NCBI RefSeq assembly: GCF_001274935.1 | Contig: NZ_LILC01000035.1 | Location: 1 to 53,706, forward strand | Origin: Priestia koreensis | GTDB taxonomy: Bacteria > Bacillota > Bacilli > Bacillales > Bacillaceae_H | DNA: 53,706 nucleotides | Direction of reading: 5' to 3' | The notes under the pieces: model-generated | The model's input: only the letters and a program-made list of their open reading frames with translations | Told to the model about the DNA's origin: nothing | Database searches by the model: none | Shown: one piece after another, positions 16,080 to 24,030 of the stretch | Layout of the letters: each line of letters begins with the position of its first letter | How positions within the stretch are numbered: position 1 is the stretch's first letter | Program-made: the position numbers and the translations under genes

Positions 16080-17424
16080 CCTCTAACTTCATTCCACGTG
16101 ATGCTTTAATTAGTACAAGATCTTCTGGATGGACAACAGATGCTAATTTTTCGGCTAACAACTCTTTATCATCGAAATAAAGCACTCGGTTCTCTGGAAA
16201 GACTTGTTTTGCTCCTTGAGCTAAGTATTGACTTAAAGGTCCATAAACAAACACATAATCAATCTTATTTGGATCTAACGAGGCACCTACTTCATAGTGA
16301 AATTGATTTTCGTCTTCTCCTAGCTCTAGCATGTCACCGAGCACAACAACCTTTTGTTTAAATCCGTCTAAATCCTGAACAAGTTGAATTGCTGCCTTCA
16401 TAGAAGTCGGACTTGCATTGTACGCATCGTTAATAATGGAAAGACCGTCTTTTCCTTTGACCATTTCCATACGCATATTTGTCAGATGAAGATTTTTGAG
16501 TCCTTTTGCGATCGTTTCAAATGGGATATTGAACTGTTCCCCTACAGCAATAGCCGTTAACGCATTATGGACATTATGCTTTCCTAAAACAGGCATTGTA
16601 AAAATTAAATCGTCATCCTTTGAAATAACGAATTTTGTTTCGCTTGAATTTTGTTCAATCGAAACCGGATAATAATCGAGCTCTTTTCCTTCTCCAACCG
16701 TCACCGTTTTTAGGTTCATCGCTGGTACTCTAGACGTTAAAAGTGGCTCATCTCCGTTATAAATTAGCACACCGTCTTGTTGAAGACCCTTCACAATTTC
16801 GAGCTTTGCTTCGGCGATCCCATCGCGACTTCCTAAATCTAATAAATGCGACTCCCCGATATTTGTGATTACTGCCACTTCTGGTGTTCCAATTTTAGAT
16901 AAAAGCTCAATTTCCCCACGAGCACTCATACCCATTTCTAAAATGGCAATATCCGTATCTCCTTCTAGACGAAAGACCGTCAGCGGTAAACCAATATGAT
17001 TGTTGAAATTCCCTTCTGTTTTTAGAACTTTATATGTCGTCGATAAAATTGCTTCAATCATATCTTTTGTCGTTGTCTTTCCGTTACTTCCTGTTACCCC
17101 CACGACTTTTACAGAAAGTTGTTGAAGATAGCTTTTCGCTAGCTGCTGCATTGCCTCTAACGTATTATCTACTAAAAGAACAGCTGTGTCCGCTGGGTAT
17201 TCCCCTTCGCTTCTCGCCCATAATAAGGCTCCGGCACCGTTTTCTAGAGCCGTATTTACAAAGCGGTGACCATTAAAGTTATCCCCCACTAGCGGCACAA
17301 ATAAGTTGTTTTTCTCAATTTTTCTTGTATCTGTAGAAACACCAGAAATGGTAATATCGGCACCATTCACAAGCTCACTGCCTGGAATCATTTGTTGAAT
17401 CTCTTCCATACTACGTACAATCAT
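16054..17424 (-). CDS. murF: UDP-N-acetylmuramoyl-tripeptide--D-alanyl-D-alanine ligase
   Basis: A 456-residue Mur ligase: N-terminal UDP-binding domain, ATP-binding P-loop VVGVTGSNGKTTTK near residue 107, central ligase motifs (EMGMSARGEIELL, NGDEPLL, NDAYNASPTSMKAAI) and C-terminal domain. It adds D-Ala-D-Ala to the UDP-MurNAc-tripeptide in the cytoplasm. It follows ddl, which makes that dipeptide, with an 88-bp gap holding a strong hairpin. Confidence 0.96.
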   Translation of the reverse strand: MIVRSMEEIQQMIPGSELVNGADITISGVSTDTRKIEKNNLFVPLVGDNFNGHRFVNTALENGAGALLWARSEGEYPADTAVLLVDNTLEAMQQLAKSYLQQLSVKVVGVTGSNGKTTTKDMIEAILSTTYKVLKTEGNFNNHIGLPLTVFRLEGDTDIAILEMGMSARGEIELLSKIGTPEVAVITNIGESHLLDLGSRDGIAEAKLEIVKGLQQDGVLIYNGDEPLLTSRVPAMNLKTVTVGEGKELDYYPVSIEQNSSETKFVISKDDDLIFTMPVLGKHNVHNALTAIAVGEQFNIPFETIAKGLKNLHLTNMRMEMVKGKDGLSIINDAYNASPTSMKAAIQLVQDLDGFKQKVVVLGDMLELGEDENQFHYEVGASLDPNKIDYVFVYGPLSQYLAQGAKQVFPENRVLYFDDKELLAEKLASVVHPEDLVLIKASRGMKLEEIISNLMK

Positions 17425-17470
17425 GCTTATTCTCCTTCCTGTTTAAGGAACATTACATATCATGTGAAAG

Positions 17471-17501
17471 TGAGAAACACTATTCAAAACGAATAGTGTC
17501 T
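17471..17501 (-). other. Strong hairpin between ddl and murF
   Basis: An 11-12-bp inverted repeat (GAGACACTATTC / GAATAGTGTTTCTC, one bulge) with a 5-nt loop. No clear T-run follows, so it is not a standard terminator; it could limit read-through into murF or act as an RNA-processing or stability element. Confidence 0.5.
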
Positions 17502-17512
17502 CTTAAATATAT

Positions 17513-18595
17513 TTACATTGTATAACGGATTTTTTGCTTTTCTTCGTGACGTTCAATTGCTAGATCAACAAGTTTCTCAATTAAGTCACTGTATGGAAGA
17601 TCTGTATGCTTCCATAAAAGCGGGAACATGCTGAACGGGGTAAACCCTGGCATTGTGTTCACTTCGTTAATTAAGAACTTCCCGTCGTTTGTTAAGAAGA
17701 AATCGGCGCGAACAAGTCCAGAACCATCAATTGCTTTAAATGCTTTAATTGCTAATTGCTGCATTTCTTTTACTTGATCTTCGCTCATTTCCGCAGGAAT
17801 CATAAGACCTGTATTACCGTCTTCGTATTTTGCTTGGTAGTCATAGAAATCGGTTTTTGGAACAATCTCACCAATAACAGAACATGCAGGATCGTCATTA
17901 CCTAGAACGCCTACTTCTACCTCACGTCCGATAATTCCTTCCTCAACAATGACTTTACGATCAAATGTAAACGCCTCTTTGAACCCTGCTACTAACTCTT
18001 CGCGGTTACGACACTTGCTGATTCCAACGCTTGAACCAAGGTTTGCTGGTTTTACAAAGCATGGATAGCCAAGTTCGTCTTCCACTTTTCCATATGCTAC
18101 CTCGTCGTTCTTTTCCCATTCACTGCGAATGAAGGATACAAAGTTAGGTTGCTCTAAACCAGCTTGAGCAAACAGATTTTTCATAATTACTTTATCCATT
18201 CCTCCAGCTGAAGCTAATACACCATTTCCTACATACGGAATATTTAATAGTTCAAGCATCCCTTGAACGGTGCCATCTTCTCCGTTTGGTCCATGAAGAA
18301 GTGGGAATACTACATCAATGCTAGACGTTTCTTCCGTAGGCACAGCAAAAAGGCTATTATTTAGTGCTGCAGGAGAAATAGCCTCTCCGGATTGTTGAAT
18401 TTGCAACTGTGCTACCGAGTCCACTTTTCCTGTCAATTTTTCACCACGAATCCATTCACCTGTTTCGGCAATAAAGATAGGATGTACTTCATATTTATCA
18501 TGATTGAGCGCATTAATTACCGCTAGCGCTGTTTGTAACGATACTTTATGTTCAGCAGACTTTCCACCATATAAAAGTCCAAGTTTGATTTTCAT
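17513..18595 (-). CDS. ddl: D-alanine--D-alanine ligase
   Basis: A 360-residue ATP-grasp ligase with the N-terminal LYGGKSAEHKVSLQTA (nucleotide/first D-Ala site), central HGPNGEDGTVQGMLELL, PCFVKPANLGSSVGISK, and C-terminal RADFFLTNDGKFLINEVNTMPGFTPFSM, which holds metal-binding residues. It supplies D-Ala-D-Ala to MurF, next in the operon, using D-Ala from alr nearby. Confidence 0.96.
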   Translation of the reverse strand: MKIKLGLLYGGKSAEHKVSLQTALAVINALNHDKYEVHPIFIAETGEWIRGEKLTGKVDSVAQLQIQQSGEAISPAALNNSLFAVPTEETSSIDVVFPLLHGPNGEDGTVQGMLELLNIPYVGNGVLASAGGMDKVIMKNLFAQAGLEQPNFVSFIRSEWEKNDEVAYGKVEDELGYPCFVKPANLGSSVGISKCRNREELVAGFKEAFTFDRKVIVEEGIIGREVEVGVLGNDDPACSVIGEIVPKTDFYDYQAKYEDGNTGLMIPAEMSEDQVKEMQQLAIKAFKAIDGSGLVRADFFLTNDGKFLINEVNTMPGFTPFSMFPLLWKHTDLPYSDLIEKLVDLAIERHEEKQKIRYTM

Positions 18596-18685
18596 GGGTG
18601 TTCCTCCTAATCAATAATCATCTTGTCTATTTTACCATGTATATTATCAAGATAGTAAGATGAATTATTTCTTGTTATTACCTAT

Positions 18686-18737
18686 GTAAAAAGGGCTAGG
18701 CAGGTGAGCACATTAGGGTATTTCTTTTCCCCTGCCT
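18686..18737 (-). terminator. Possible terminator after the methyltransferase gene
   Basis: AGGCAGG / CCTGCCT can pair across a 26-nt loop and is followed by AGCCCTTTTT on the minus strand. The large loop lowers confidence. Confidence 0.35.
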
Positions 18738-18756
18738 TTGCACACTTTACTAATCA

Positions 18757-19368
18757 TTAATATGTTAACGGCTTCACAGCGGTCACACAAACCGTAAGCT
18801 CAGGGCGAACCTTACGGAATCTTGTTTCAATATCTTGAAAATCACACTGACGTAAGTCTTCTTCAATTTTCCTTCCAAACATCCGCGTCTTATCTGCACA
18901 AGCATCTTCCTCGCGAGGTTGCATCGTAATCGCAATTTTTCCTCCTGGAGCCATTGACTGATACAAATTAGTTAACCCCTTTAACGGATCATCCCAAATG
19001 GTGTAATTGTTTACGGACAATACCTTTTGATAAGAGTTTGCTTTTAGCTCAGCAGTCTCTATAGGACCTACGAAAAAACGAACTCTTCCCTCCTCTACCT
19101 CATCTTTTAGTCGATGCTCGGCTTGTTCTTTCATTTGCTGTGAAGGGTCGATACCATCTACCTGGATATGAGAATACTCTTTCGTTAAGCATTCAATGCT
19201 ATATCCTGGCCCATATCCAACCTCTAATACGTGATCGTTTGGGTGCACCTGCAAATGCTCAATGGTCCACTTGTTAATTTCCTGATTTTCAAAAGCCATG
19301 ATTTTTCCTGCTACAGATCCCATCAGCCCTTTTGGACGACTGAAATTTTCTTTAAATTTTTCGAACAT
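18757..19368 (-). CDS. Class I SAM-dependent methyltransferase
   Basis: A 203-residue Rossmann methyltransferase with motif I DHVLEVGYGPGYSIECL (SAM glycine loop, near residue 45) and an acidic post-I residue in VDGIDPSQQM. The N-terminus (FSRPKGLMGSVAGKIMAFENQEINKW) resembles small-molecule or lipid methyltransferases of Bacillus, but the substrate cannot be read. A GGAGGTGAG site precedes ATG. It is divergent from the FMN-binding gene and likely monocistronic. Confidence 0.8.
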   Translation of the reverse strand: MFEKFKENFSRPKGLMGSVAGKIMAFENQEINKWTIEHLQVHPNDHVLEVGYGPGYSIECLTKEYSHIQVDGIDPSQQMKEQAEHRLKDEVEEGRVRFFVGPIETAELKANSYQKVLSVNNYTIWDDPLKGLTNLYQSMAPGGKIAITMQPREEDACADKTRMFGRKIEEDLRQCDFQDIETRFRKVRPELTVCVTAVKPLTY

Positions 19369-19549
19369 GGACTCACCTCCTATTTGTTATCACCTACTTA
19401 TTTCTATCACTACCCCCAAATCTCTGAACATAAAAACAAAAGTTTAAAAAGAATTTGATCGTTTTAAAGATTTTTTAAAAATTGGTTTGTAAAGTAGATA
19501 CTAATTCACACACTACTTACTTCTAGTATGAAGAAATCAGGAGGAATGA

Positions 19550-20023
19550 ATGATGGCAAAAATGAGTAATACGATGATTGCACTCTGCACGGCAGCTATT
19601 GGTGCCGTCTATGCAACAGGCTACGTCGCAACGCTGCCAACAGAGGCTCAAAGTACAGCTACTCAGTCACATAGAGAACGAATTCAAATTCAACAGCCTA
19701 GTTCTACAATCAATGAGGAAGCTACCCCTTCTGCTCCTCAACAAACAACAAGCAGCACTTACAAAGACGGAACCTATTACGGTGAGGGAATGAATCGAAT
19801 TGGAAGTGTTCAAGTAGCCGTCACCATCAAAGGTGACAAAATTACAGCCGTCGATATTACAAACTGCGATACTCATTATTCACAGTCCTATATTGATGAC
19901 CTTCCCAATCAAGTCGTAGCATCTCAAAGCAGTGATGTGGATGTTGTAAGCGGAGCTACATTAAGCACAGAGGACTTCCAAACTGCTGTCGACAATGCGC
20001 TGCAACAAGCTATGAATAGTTAA
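19550..20023 (+). CDS. FMN-binding (RnfG/NqrC-like domain) membrane-anchored protein
   Basis: A 157-residue protein: an N-terminal hydrophobic signal-anchor (about residues 8-30), a Ser/Thr/Gln-rich linker (31-70) and an FMN_bind domain (71-155). The motif SGAT at 134-137 is the covalent flavinylation site, Thr137 being the expected acceptor. ApbE, which attaches FMN at such sites, is encoded 12 bp downstream, so function is well supported: an extracytoplasmic electron carrier. AGGAGG precedes two ATGs (19550, 19553). Partner and terminal acceptor are unknown. Confidence 0.85.
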   Translation: MMAKMSNTMIALCTAAIGAVYATGYVATLPTEAQSTATQSHRERIQIQQPSSTINEEATPSAPQQTTSSTYKDGTYYGEGMNRIGSVQVAVTIKGDKITAVDITNCDTHYSQSYIDDLPNQVVASQSSDVDVVSGATLSTEDFQTAVDNALQQAMNS

Positions 20024-20035
20024 GGAGAGATCCAA

Positions 20036-20965
20036 ATGTCAAAGTTACAGGCCTATACGAAGTCAATGCTCTGCATGGGGACCATTATCTCTATTAAAGT
20101 GATTGCTTCTCCTAATAGCGAAAAAAACGTACACAACGATCTGGAAAAAGTTTCGACTATTTTCAGACAGGTTGAGAGCATCGCTAGTCGATTTTCACCA
20201 GATAGTGAAGTTATGTCCCTTTTAGAAAAGAATGGGAAACCTGCACGAGTAAGCCCTTTTCTGTTTGAAATGACACGATTTGCCCTTCAAATTGCAGAGG
20301 CAACTGATGGTGTCTATGATCCGACTATCGGAAACCAGATGGAGAAGTCGGGCTTTAACCGCCATTACTTAACCAATCGAATTCAGCAGACAGCTTTGAG
20401 CACATCACCTACTACGTATAAAGACGTAATTCTATATCCAGAACTTGGTGCGATTCAACTTCAAAAGCCACTAATTTTAGATTTCGGTTCCATCGCAAAA
20501 GGATTTGCCGTTGATGTCGCTGTAAAAGCTCTCTCTTTCTATGAAGGGGTCATGATTGATGCAGGCGGAGACGTATTTGTGAGAGGACGAAATGAACGTC
20601 GTGAACTGTGGAAGGTAGGCATTAAGCATCCTATTGAAAAAGACCGCCCACTAGCCGTTTTAAACGTAACGGATGTAGCGATCTGTACATCTGGTAGCTA
20701 TGAGCGAAAATCGGCACATGATACATCGTTTCACCACATTCAATTCCCAAAGGGTTCATCACCAAACGAACTCATAAGCTGTACGGTTGTCGCTCCGTTT
20801 GGAATGATGGCTGATTCGTTATCGACCGCTTCTTTTCTTCTAGGCTATAAAAAAGCAAAGAAATTATTACAAGAACTTCAAGTGGAAGGCCTATTTATCA
20901 CTCCTTCCCTTCATATATACAAGACGGACCGAATGGAGGCTTACGTAGATGAATACAAACTATAG
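20036..20965 (+). CDS. apbE: ApbE-family FAD:protein FMN transferase
   Basis: A 309-residue ApbE protein that moves FMN from FAD onto a Thr of target proteins. Family motifs: SRFSPDSEVMSL, ATDGVYDPTIG, LDFGSIAKGFAVD (nucleotide/metal site), IDAGGDVFVRG, AICTSGSYER and MADSLSTASFLLG. No clear signal peptide or lipobox is visible, whereas many Gram-positive ApbEs are exported, so location is open. It lies between its probable substrate and the RnfD-like gene, which it overlaps by 17 bp. Confidence 0.9.
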   Translation: MSKLQAYTKSMLCMGTIISIKVIASPNSEKNVHNDLEKVSTIFRQVESIASRFSPDSEVMSLLEKNGKPARVSPFLFEMTRFALQIAEATDGVYDPTIGNQMEKSGFNRHYLTNRIQQTALSTSPTTYKDVILYPELGAIQLQKPLILDFGSIAKGFAVDVAVKALSFYEGVMIDAGGDVFVRGRNERRELWKVGIKHPIEKDRPLAVLNVTDVAICTSGSYERKSAHDTSFHHIQFPKGSSPNELISCTVVAPFGMMADSLSTASFLLGYKKAKKLLQELQVEGLFITPSLHIYKTDRMEAYVDEYKL

Positions 20966-21938
20966 AAGAGATCCCTCTGTTAAATATATTCATACGCCAA
21001 AGGGCTATATTATTGTAGATGAACGAACAAAACCCGAACCAACATTGCTCCAACAACTATTTAAAACGCCAAAACAATCGTTAATCGTCTTGTTACTGGC
21101 ATTAGGTTTAATTGGAAGTCTTAACTCTTCCTTTTTTGTAGGATGGTTTCACATTTTTTTATCCATTCTCACCGCTATATTAGTAGAAGGGATTGGACTT
21201 TCAGTAACCGCTAAAAAAGTAAAAAAGCAGTTGCCTGATGGAGCTATTCTGACAGGATTAATTGTCGGTCTTGTCCTAAGTTCCTTTACTCCTTGGTACG
21301 TTGTAATCGTAGCATCAGCTGGTTCTGTTGCTTCAAAATACGTGGTTAGATTCCGGAAAAAGCCAATTTTCAATCCAGCTGCACTTGGATTTCTCGTATC
21401 CGTTGCTTTTTTTTCAAGTGGCCAAAGCTGGTGGGGAGCTCTAACGCTAATGCCAGATTGGTTTGCACCGCTTCTCATAATAGCTGGGTACTTTATCACG
21501 AAGAAAGTAAATAAATTCCCACTTGTTTTTGCTTTTCTGGGAAGCTATTTTATTATCCTAGTGGCAGCGGCTTTACTAGGAGTAGGAGATGTAACAGATG
21601 CACTACGAAATCCGTTTCTCAACTCTGCCTTGTTTTTAGCGTTCTTTATGATGACAGACCCTCCAACGTCACCTGCTAAGTATAAGGATCAAGTAACGTT
21701 TGGGCTCATCGTTGGCGTTATTAGCTCCGTGTATTATTTGGTGTTTGGAGGATTAATCTTCTTATTAATTGGGTTACTTGCAGCAAACGCTTGGAAGGCT
21801 TGGAAGGCTTGGAAGGCTTGGAAGGCTTGGAAGGCTTGGAAGGCTTGGAAGGCTTGGAAGGCTTGGAAGATAAAGAAAACGTCTAAATCCCCTCATACAC
21901 AGAGTAAAAATACGCGCACAGAACGAAGACGTGCATAA
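20949..21938 (+). CDS. RnfD/NqrB-like membrane protein with (AWK)9 tail
   Basis: A 329-residue membrane protein with about eight to nine hydrophobic segments between residues 35 and 280. NPAALGF and FMMTDPPTSP match conserved spots of RnfD/NqrB electron-transport subunits; the SGAT-type flavin site of true RnfD is not visible, so it may not carry covalent FMN. The cytoplasmic tail holds nine perfect Ala-Trp-Lys repeats (21789-21869) and ends in a basic stretch. The start overlaps apbE. With the two upstream genes it likely forms a small membrane flavin electron-transfer unit; no other Rnf subunits are present here. Confidence 0.75.
   Translation: MNTNYRRDPSVKYIHTPKGYIIVDERTKPEPTLLQQLFKTPKQSLIVLLLALGLIGSLNSSFFVGWFHIFLSILTAILVEGIGLSVTAKKVKKQLPDGAILTGLIVGLVLSSFTPWYVVIVASAGSVASKYVVRFRKKPIFNPAALGFLVSVAFFSSGQSWWGALTLMPDWFAPLLIIAGYFITKKVNKFPLVFAFLGSYFIILVAAALLGVGDVTDALRNPFLNSALFLAFFMMTDPPTSPAKYKDQVTFGLIVGVISSVYYLVFGGLIFLLIGLLAANAWKAWKAWKAWKAWKAWKAWKAWKAWKIKKTSKSPHTQSKNTRTERRRA
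21789..21869 (+). repeat. Nine tandem copies of 9-bp GCTTGGAAG
   Basis: Nine exact head-to-tail copies encode (Ala-Trp-Lys)9 at the end of the last membrane segment of the RnfD-like protein. The unit is a multiple of three, so copy-number change by slippage would alter tail length without frameshift. Confidence 0.97.
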
Positions 21939-21940
21939 GG

Positions 21941-21977
21941 AAACAGACGCTTACGACTTTGTAAGCGTCTGTTTTTT
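21941..21977. terminator. Bidirectional terminator between RnfD-like gene and histidine kinase
   Basis: A 12-bp perfect stem (ACAGACGCTTAC / GTAAGCGTCTGT) with a 6-nt loop, followed by seven T residues on the plus strand and a weaker TTTCC on the minus. It overlaps the kinase stop codon. Confidence 0.85.
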
Positions 21978-23222
21978 TGGTAATCGAATAGTGAAGGTGG
22001 ACCCTTTGTTTTCACTACTCTTTACTTTTATATCTCCCCCGTGTGCTTCGACAATCCATTTCGCAATAGACAGACCGAGTCCTGTCCCACCTTGAGATCG
22101 GTTGCGCGCTTTGTCTCCTCGGTAAAAGCGATCAAATACAAACGGAATATCTTCTTCTTTAATGCCTACGCCCTCATCTGATACTTGAACAATGAATGCT
22201 TCTCCTTCCTTTTCACAGAGGAGATGAATCGTTGTATCAGCAGGACTGTACTTTAACGCATTGTCTAATAAAATCATAAACAGCTGTTGAATACGTGCTT
22301 GGTCTCCCTTATATAAATTATGTGTGTCCAACGTTTTTTGAAATCGTATCCCCTTCATTTCAGCGACAGGTGTGAATTGATCGGAGACAAATTCAAGTAT
22401 TTTACCAGGCGGAAATTCTGTACGCTCTAGTAACAGCTGATCAGAGTCTACTCGTGCGAGCGTTAACAAGTCAGAAACGAGCTTATTAATCCGGGTTACT
22501 TCATGCAAACTTTTATAGACGGCTTCACTCTCTTCTTCAATCGTGTGAGTTGGATGACGAAATAACAGCTCTAAATGTGCTTGAATAACCGCAAGAGGTG
22601 TTCGAAGCTCATGAGACGCATCAGCGACAAAACGCGTTTGCTTATCCCACGATCGCTGAATGGGGATAAGCGCTCGGTTTGCTAAAAACAATCCTGCTAC
22701 TAATGACAAAATAATGCCTGTTATGATTCCGCCAACCATCAGAAGCAATAAATGATGCAAGATCAGCTTTTCCGAATCAATGTTCAGCACTAGCCCGACT
22801 TTCTTTACTTGTGATTGGTCTGAAAATGCAATGCTTGGAACCGTTACAACCCGATAAGAATGACCTAAAATCTCTTGGGTCTCAACACGATTGCCTTTAG
22901 ACGGCTTAAAATACTTCATTTCTTTCTCGTTCTCTATAGACTTTGGTAGAACATTCGCTACTTCGCCGCTTTCGTTCCAAAAGATATAGGCAATTTTGCG
23001 CTCCGTCTCAGGCTCTCGTTCGTGCCGTTCCATCAATTCATGGAATTCACCTTCTCGAACTTTGTCCATTGCGTTGTTCAGCTTCTCATCCACGGTCCGA
23101 AAGATGAGATGCTGCATGTACACATATAGCACGACAGATAGTACGGTTAAGATAATGAAAAACACAACGGCATTCATTATACTGAGTCTAATTCTCGTTT
23201 TACGAAACATTATTCGTTTCAT
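21951..23222 (-). CDS. Sensor histidine kinase
   Basis: A 423-residue kinase: TM1 near 16-36, an extracytoplasmic sensor region of about 120 residues, TM2 near 155-180, H-box DASHELRTPLAV (phospho-His), N-box LLDNALKYSP, G1 DEGVGI, F-box FDRFYRGD and G2 GGTGLGLSI. It overlaps the regulator gene by 23 bp. The ligand is unknown; it faces the FMN/ApbE/RnfD-like operon, which may be a target, but the two share only a terminator. Confidence 0.92.
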   Translation of the reverse strand: MKRIMFRKTRIRLSIMNAVVFFIILTVLSVVLYVYMQHLIFRTVDEKLNNAMDKVREGEFHELMERHEREPETERKIAYIFWNESGEVANVLPKSIENEKEMKYFKPSKGNRVETQEILGHSYRVVTVPSIAFSDQSQVKKVGLVLNIDSEKLILHHLLLLMVGGIITGIILSLVAGLFLANRALIPIQRSWDKQTRFVADASHELRTPLAVIQAHLELLFRHPTHTIEEESEAVYKSLHEVTRINKLVSDLLTLARVDSDQLLLERTEFPPGKILEFVSDQFTPVAEMKGIRFQKTLDTHNLYKGDQARIQQLFMILLDNALKYSPADTTIHLLCEKEGEAFIVQVSDEGVGIKEEDIPFVFDRFYRGDKARNRSQGGTGLGLSIAKWIVEAHGGDIKVKSSENKGSTFTIRLPKKQTLTKS

Positions 23223-23886
23223 CCTTTAGCATAAAACCAATTCCTCGAACTGTTTTGATGCACTGATCACATCCGTATGGTCCTAACTTCTTTCGGAGAT
23301 GATGAACATATACATCTACTACCCCTACACCAACGTCTGATGCAAATCCCCATACCCGATTAAAGATTTGATCACGTATTAAGATTTGTTCTTTGTTTCG
23401 TATAAAGTACTCGAGTAGCTGAAATTCTTTTACCGTCAGATTTAATGGCTCACCATTCGCCCAAGCAAGGTGACGAGTCGGATCTACTTTTAAATTCCCA
23501 TAGGAAATAAAGCCACTTATATTTGCTTCATGATCACGTAAAATAACGCGAAGTCTTGCTAATAATTCCGGCATGGCAAACGGCTTTACTAAATAATCGT
23601 TTGCTCCTGCATCAAGACCATTTACCCGATCCTCTACGCTATCCTTAGCTGTTAAAAAAATTACCTTCACATTGCTTTGATTTTTTCTAAGCTTTCTTAC
23701 CATCTCTAATCCCGTCATTCCAGGAAGCATAATATCTAGAACAAGCGCGTCATAAATCTCTTGTTTGGCAAGCAAAAACCCTTCCTCGCCGTCGTCTGCC
23801 TTGTCCACCTCGTAGCCTTCCTCTTTTAAAACGGTCACAATAACACTCAAAAGTGCTTGATCATCTTCTACTACTAATAAACGCAT
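23200..23886 (-). CDS. OmpR-family response regulator
   Basis: A 228-residue regulator: receiver domain with acidic pair EDD, phospho-acceptor Asp51 in VLDIMLPGMTG and Lys in LVKPFAMPELLARL; C-terminal winged-helix DNA-binding domain (LTVKEFQLLEYFIRN, VDVYVHHLRKKL). ATG at 23886 has a GGGTGAG site; the longer GTG start at 23895 is less likely. It forms a two-component pair with the downstream kinase. Confidence 0.93.
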   Translation of the reverse strand: MRLLVVEDDQALLSVIVTVLKEEGYEVDKADDGEEGFLLAKQEIYDALVLDIMLPGMTGLEMVRKLRKNQSNVKVIFLTAKDSVEDRVNGLDAGANDYLVKPFAMPELLARLRVILRDHEANISGFISYGNLKVDPTRHLAWANGEPLNLTVKEFQLLEYFIRNKEQILIRDQIFNRVWGFASDVGVGVVDVYVHHLRKKLGPYGCDQCIKTVRGIGFMLKDETNNVS

Positions 23887-23982
23887 TTCTCTCACCCGCT
23901 TTCACTGATCGTTAAATCAATATGTACCTCGCATCATACAACCTTATATTTAAAATTCCCTTAAAATCCGATAACCCTTCTA

Positions 23983-24026
23983 AAATAAAAAAGGGAGCAA
24001 AACTTTTTTAAAAGTATTGCTCCCTT
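23983..24026 (-). terminator. Terminator of the potABCD operon
   Basis: A 10-bp stem (AAGGGAGCAA / TTGCTCCCTT) with further internal pairing is followed by a T-run on the minus strand, directly after the potD stop. Confidence 0.85.
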
Positions 24027-24030
24027 GATC

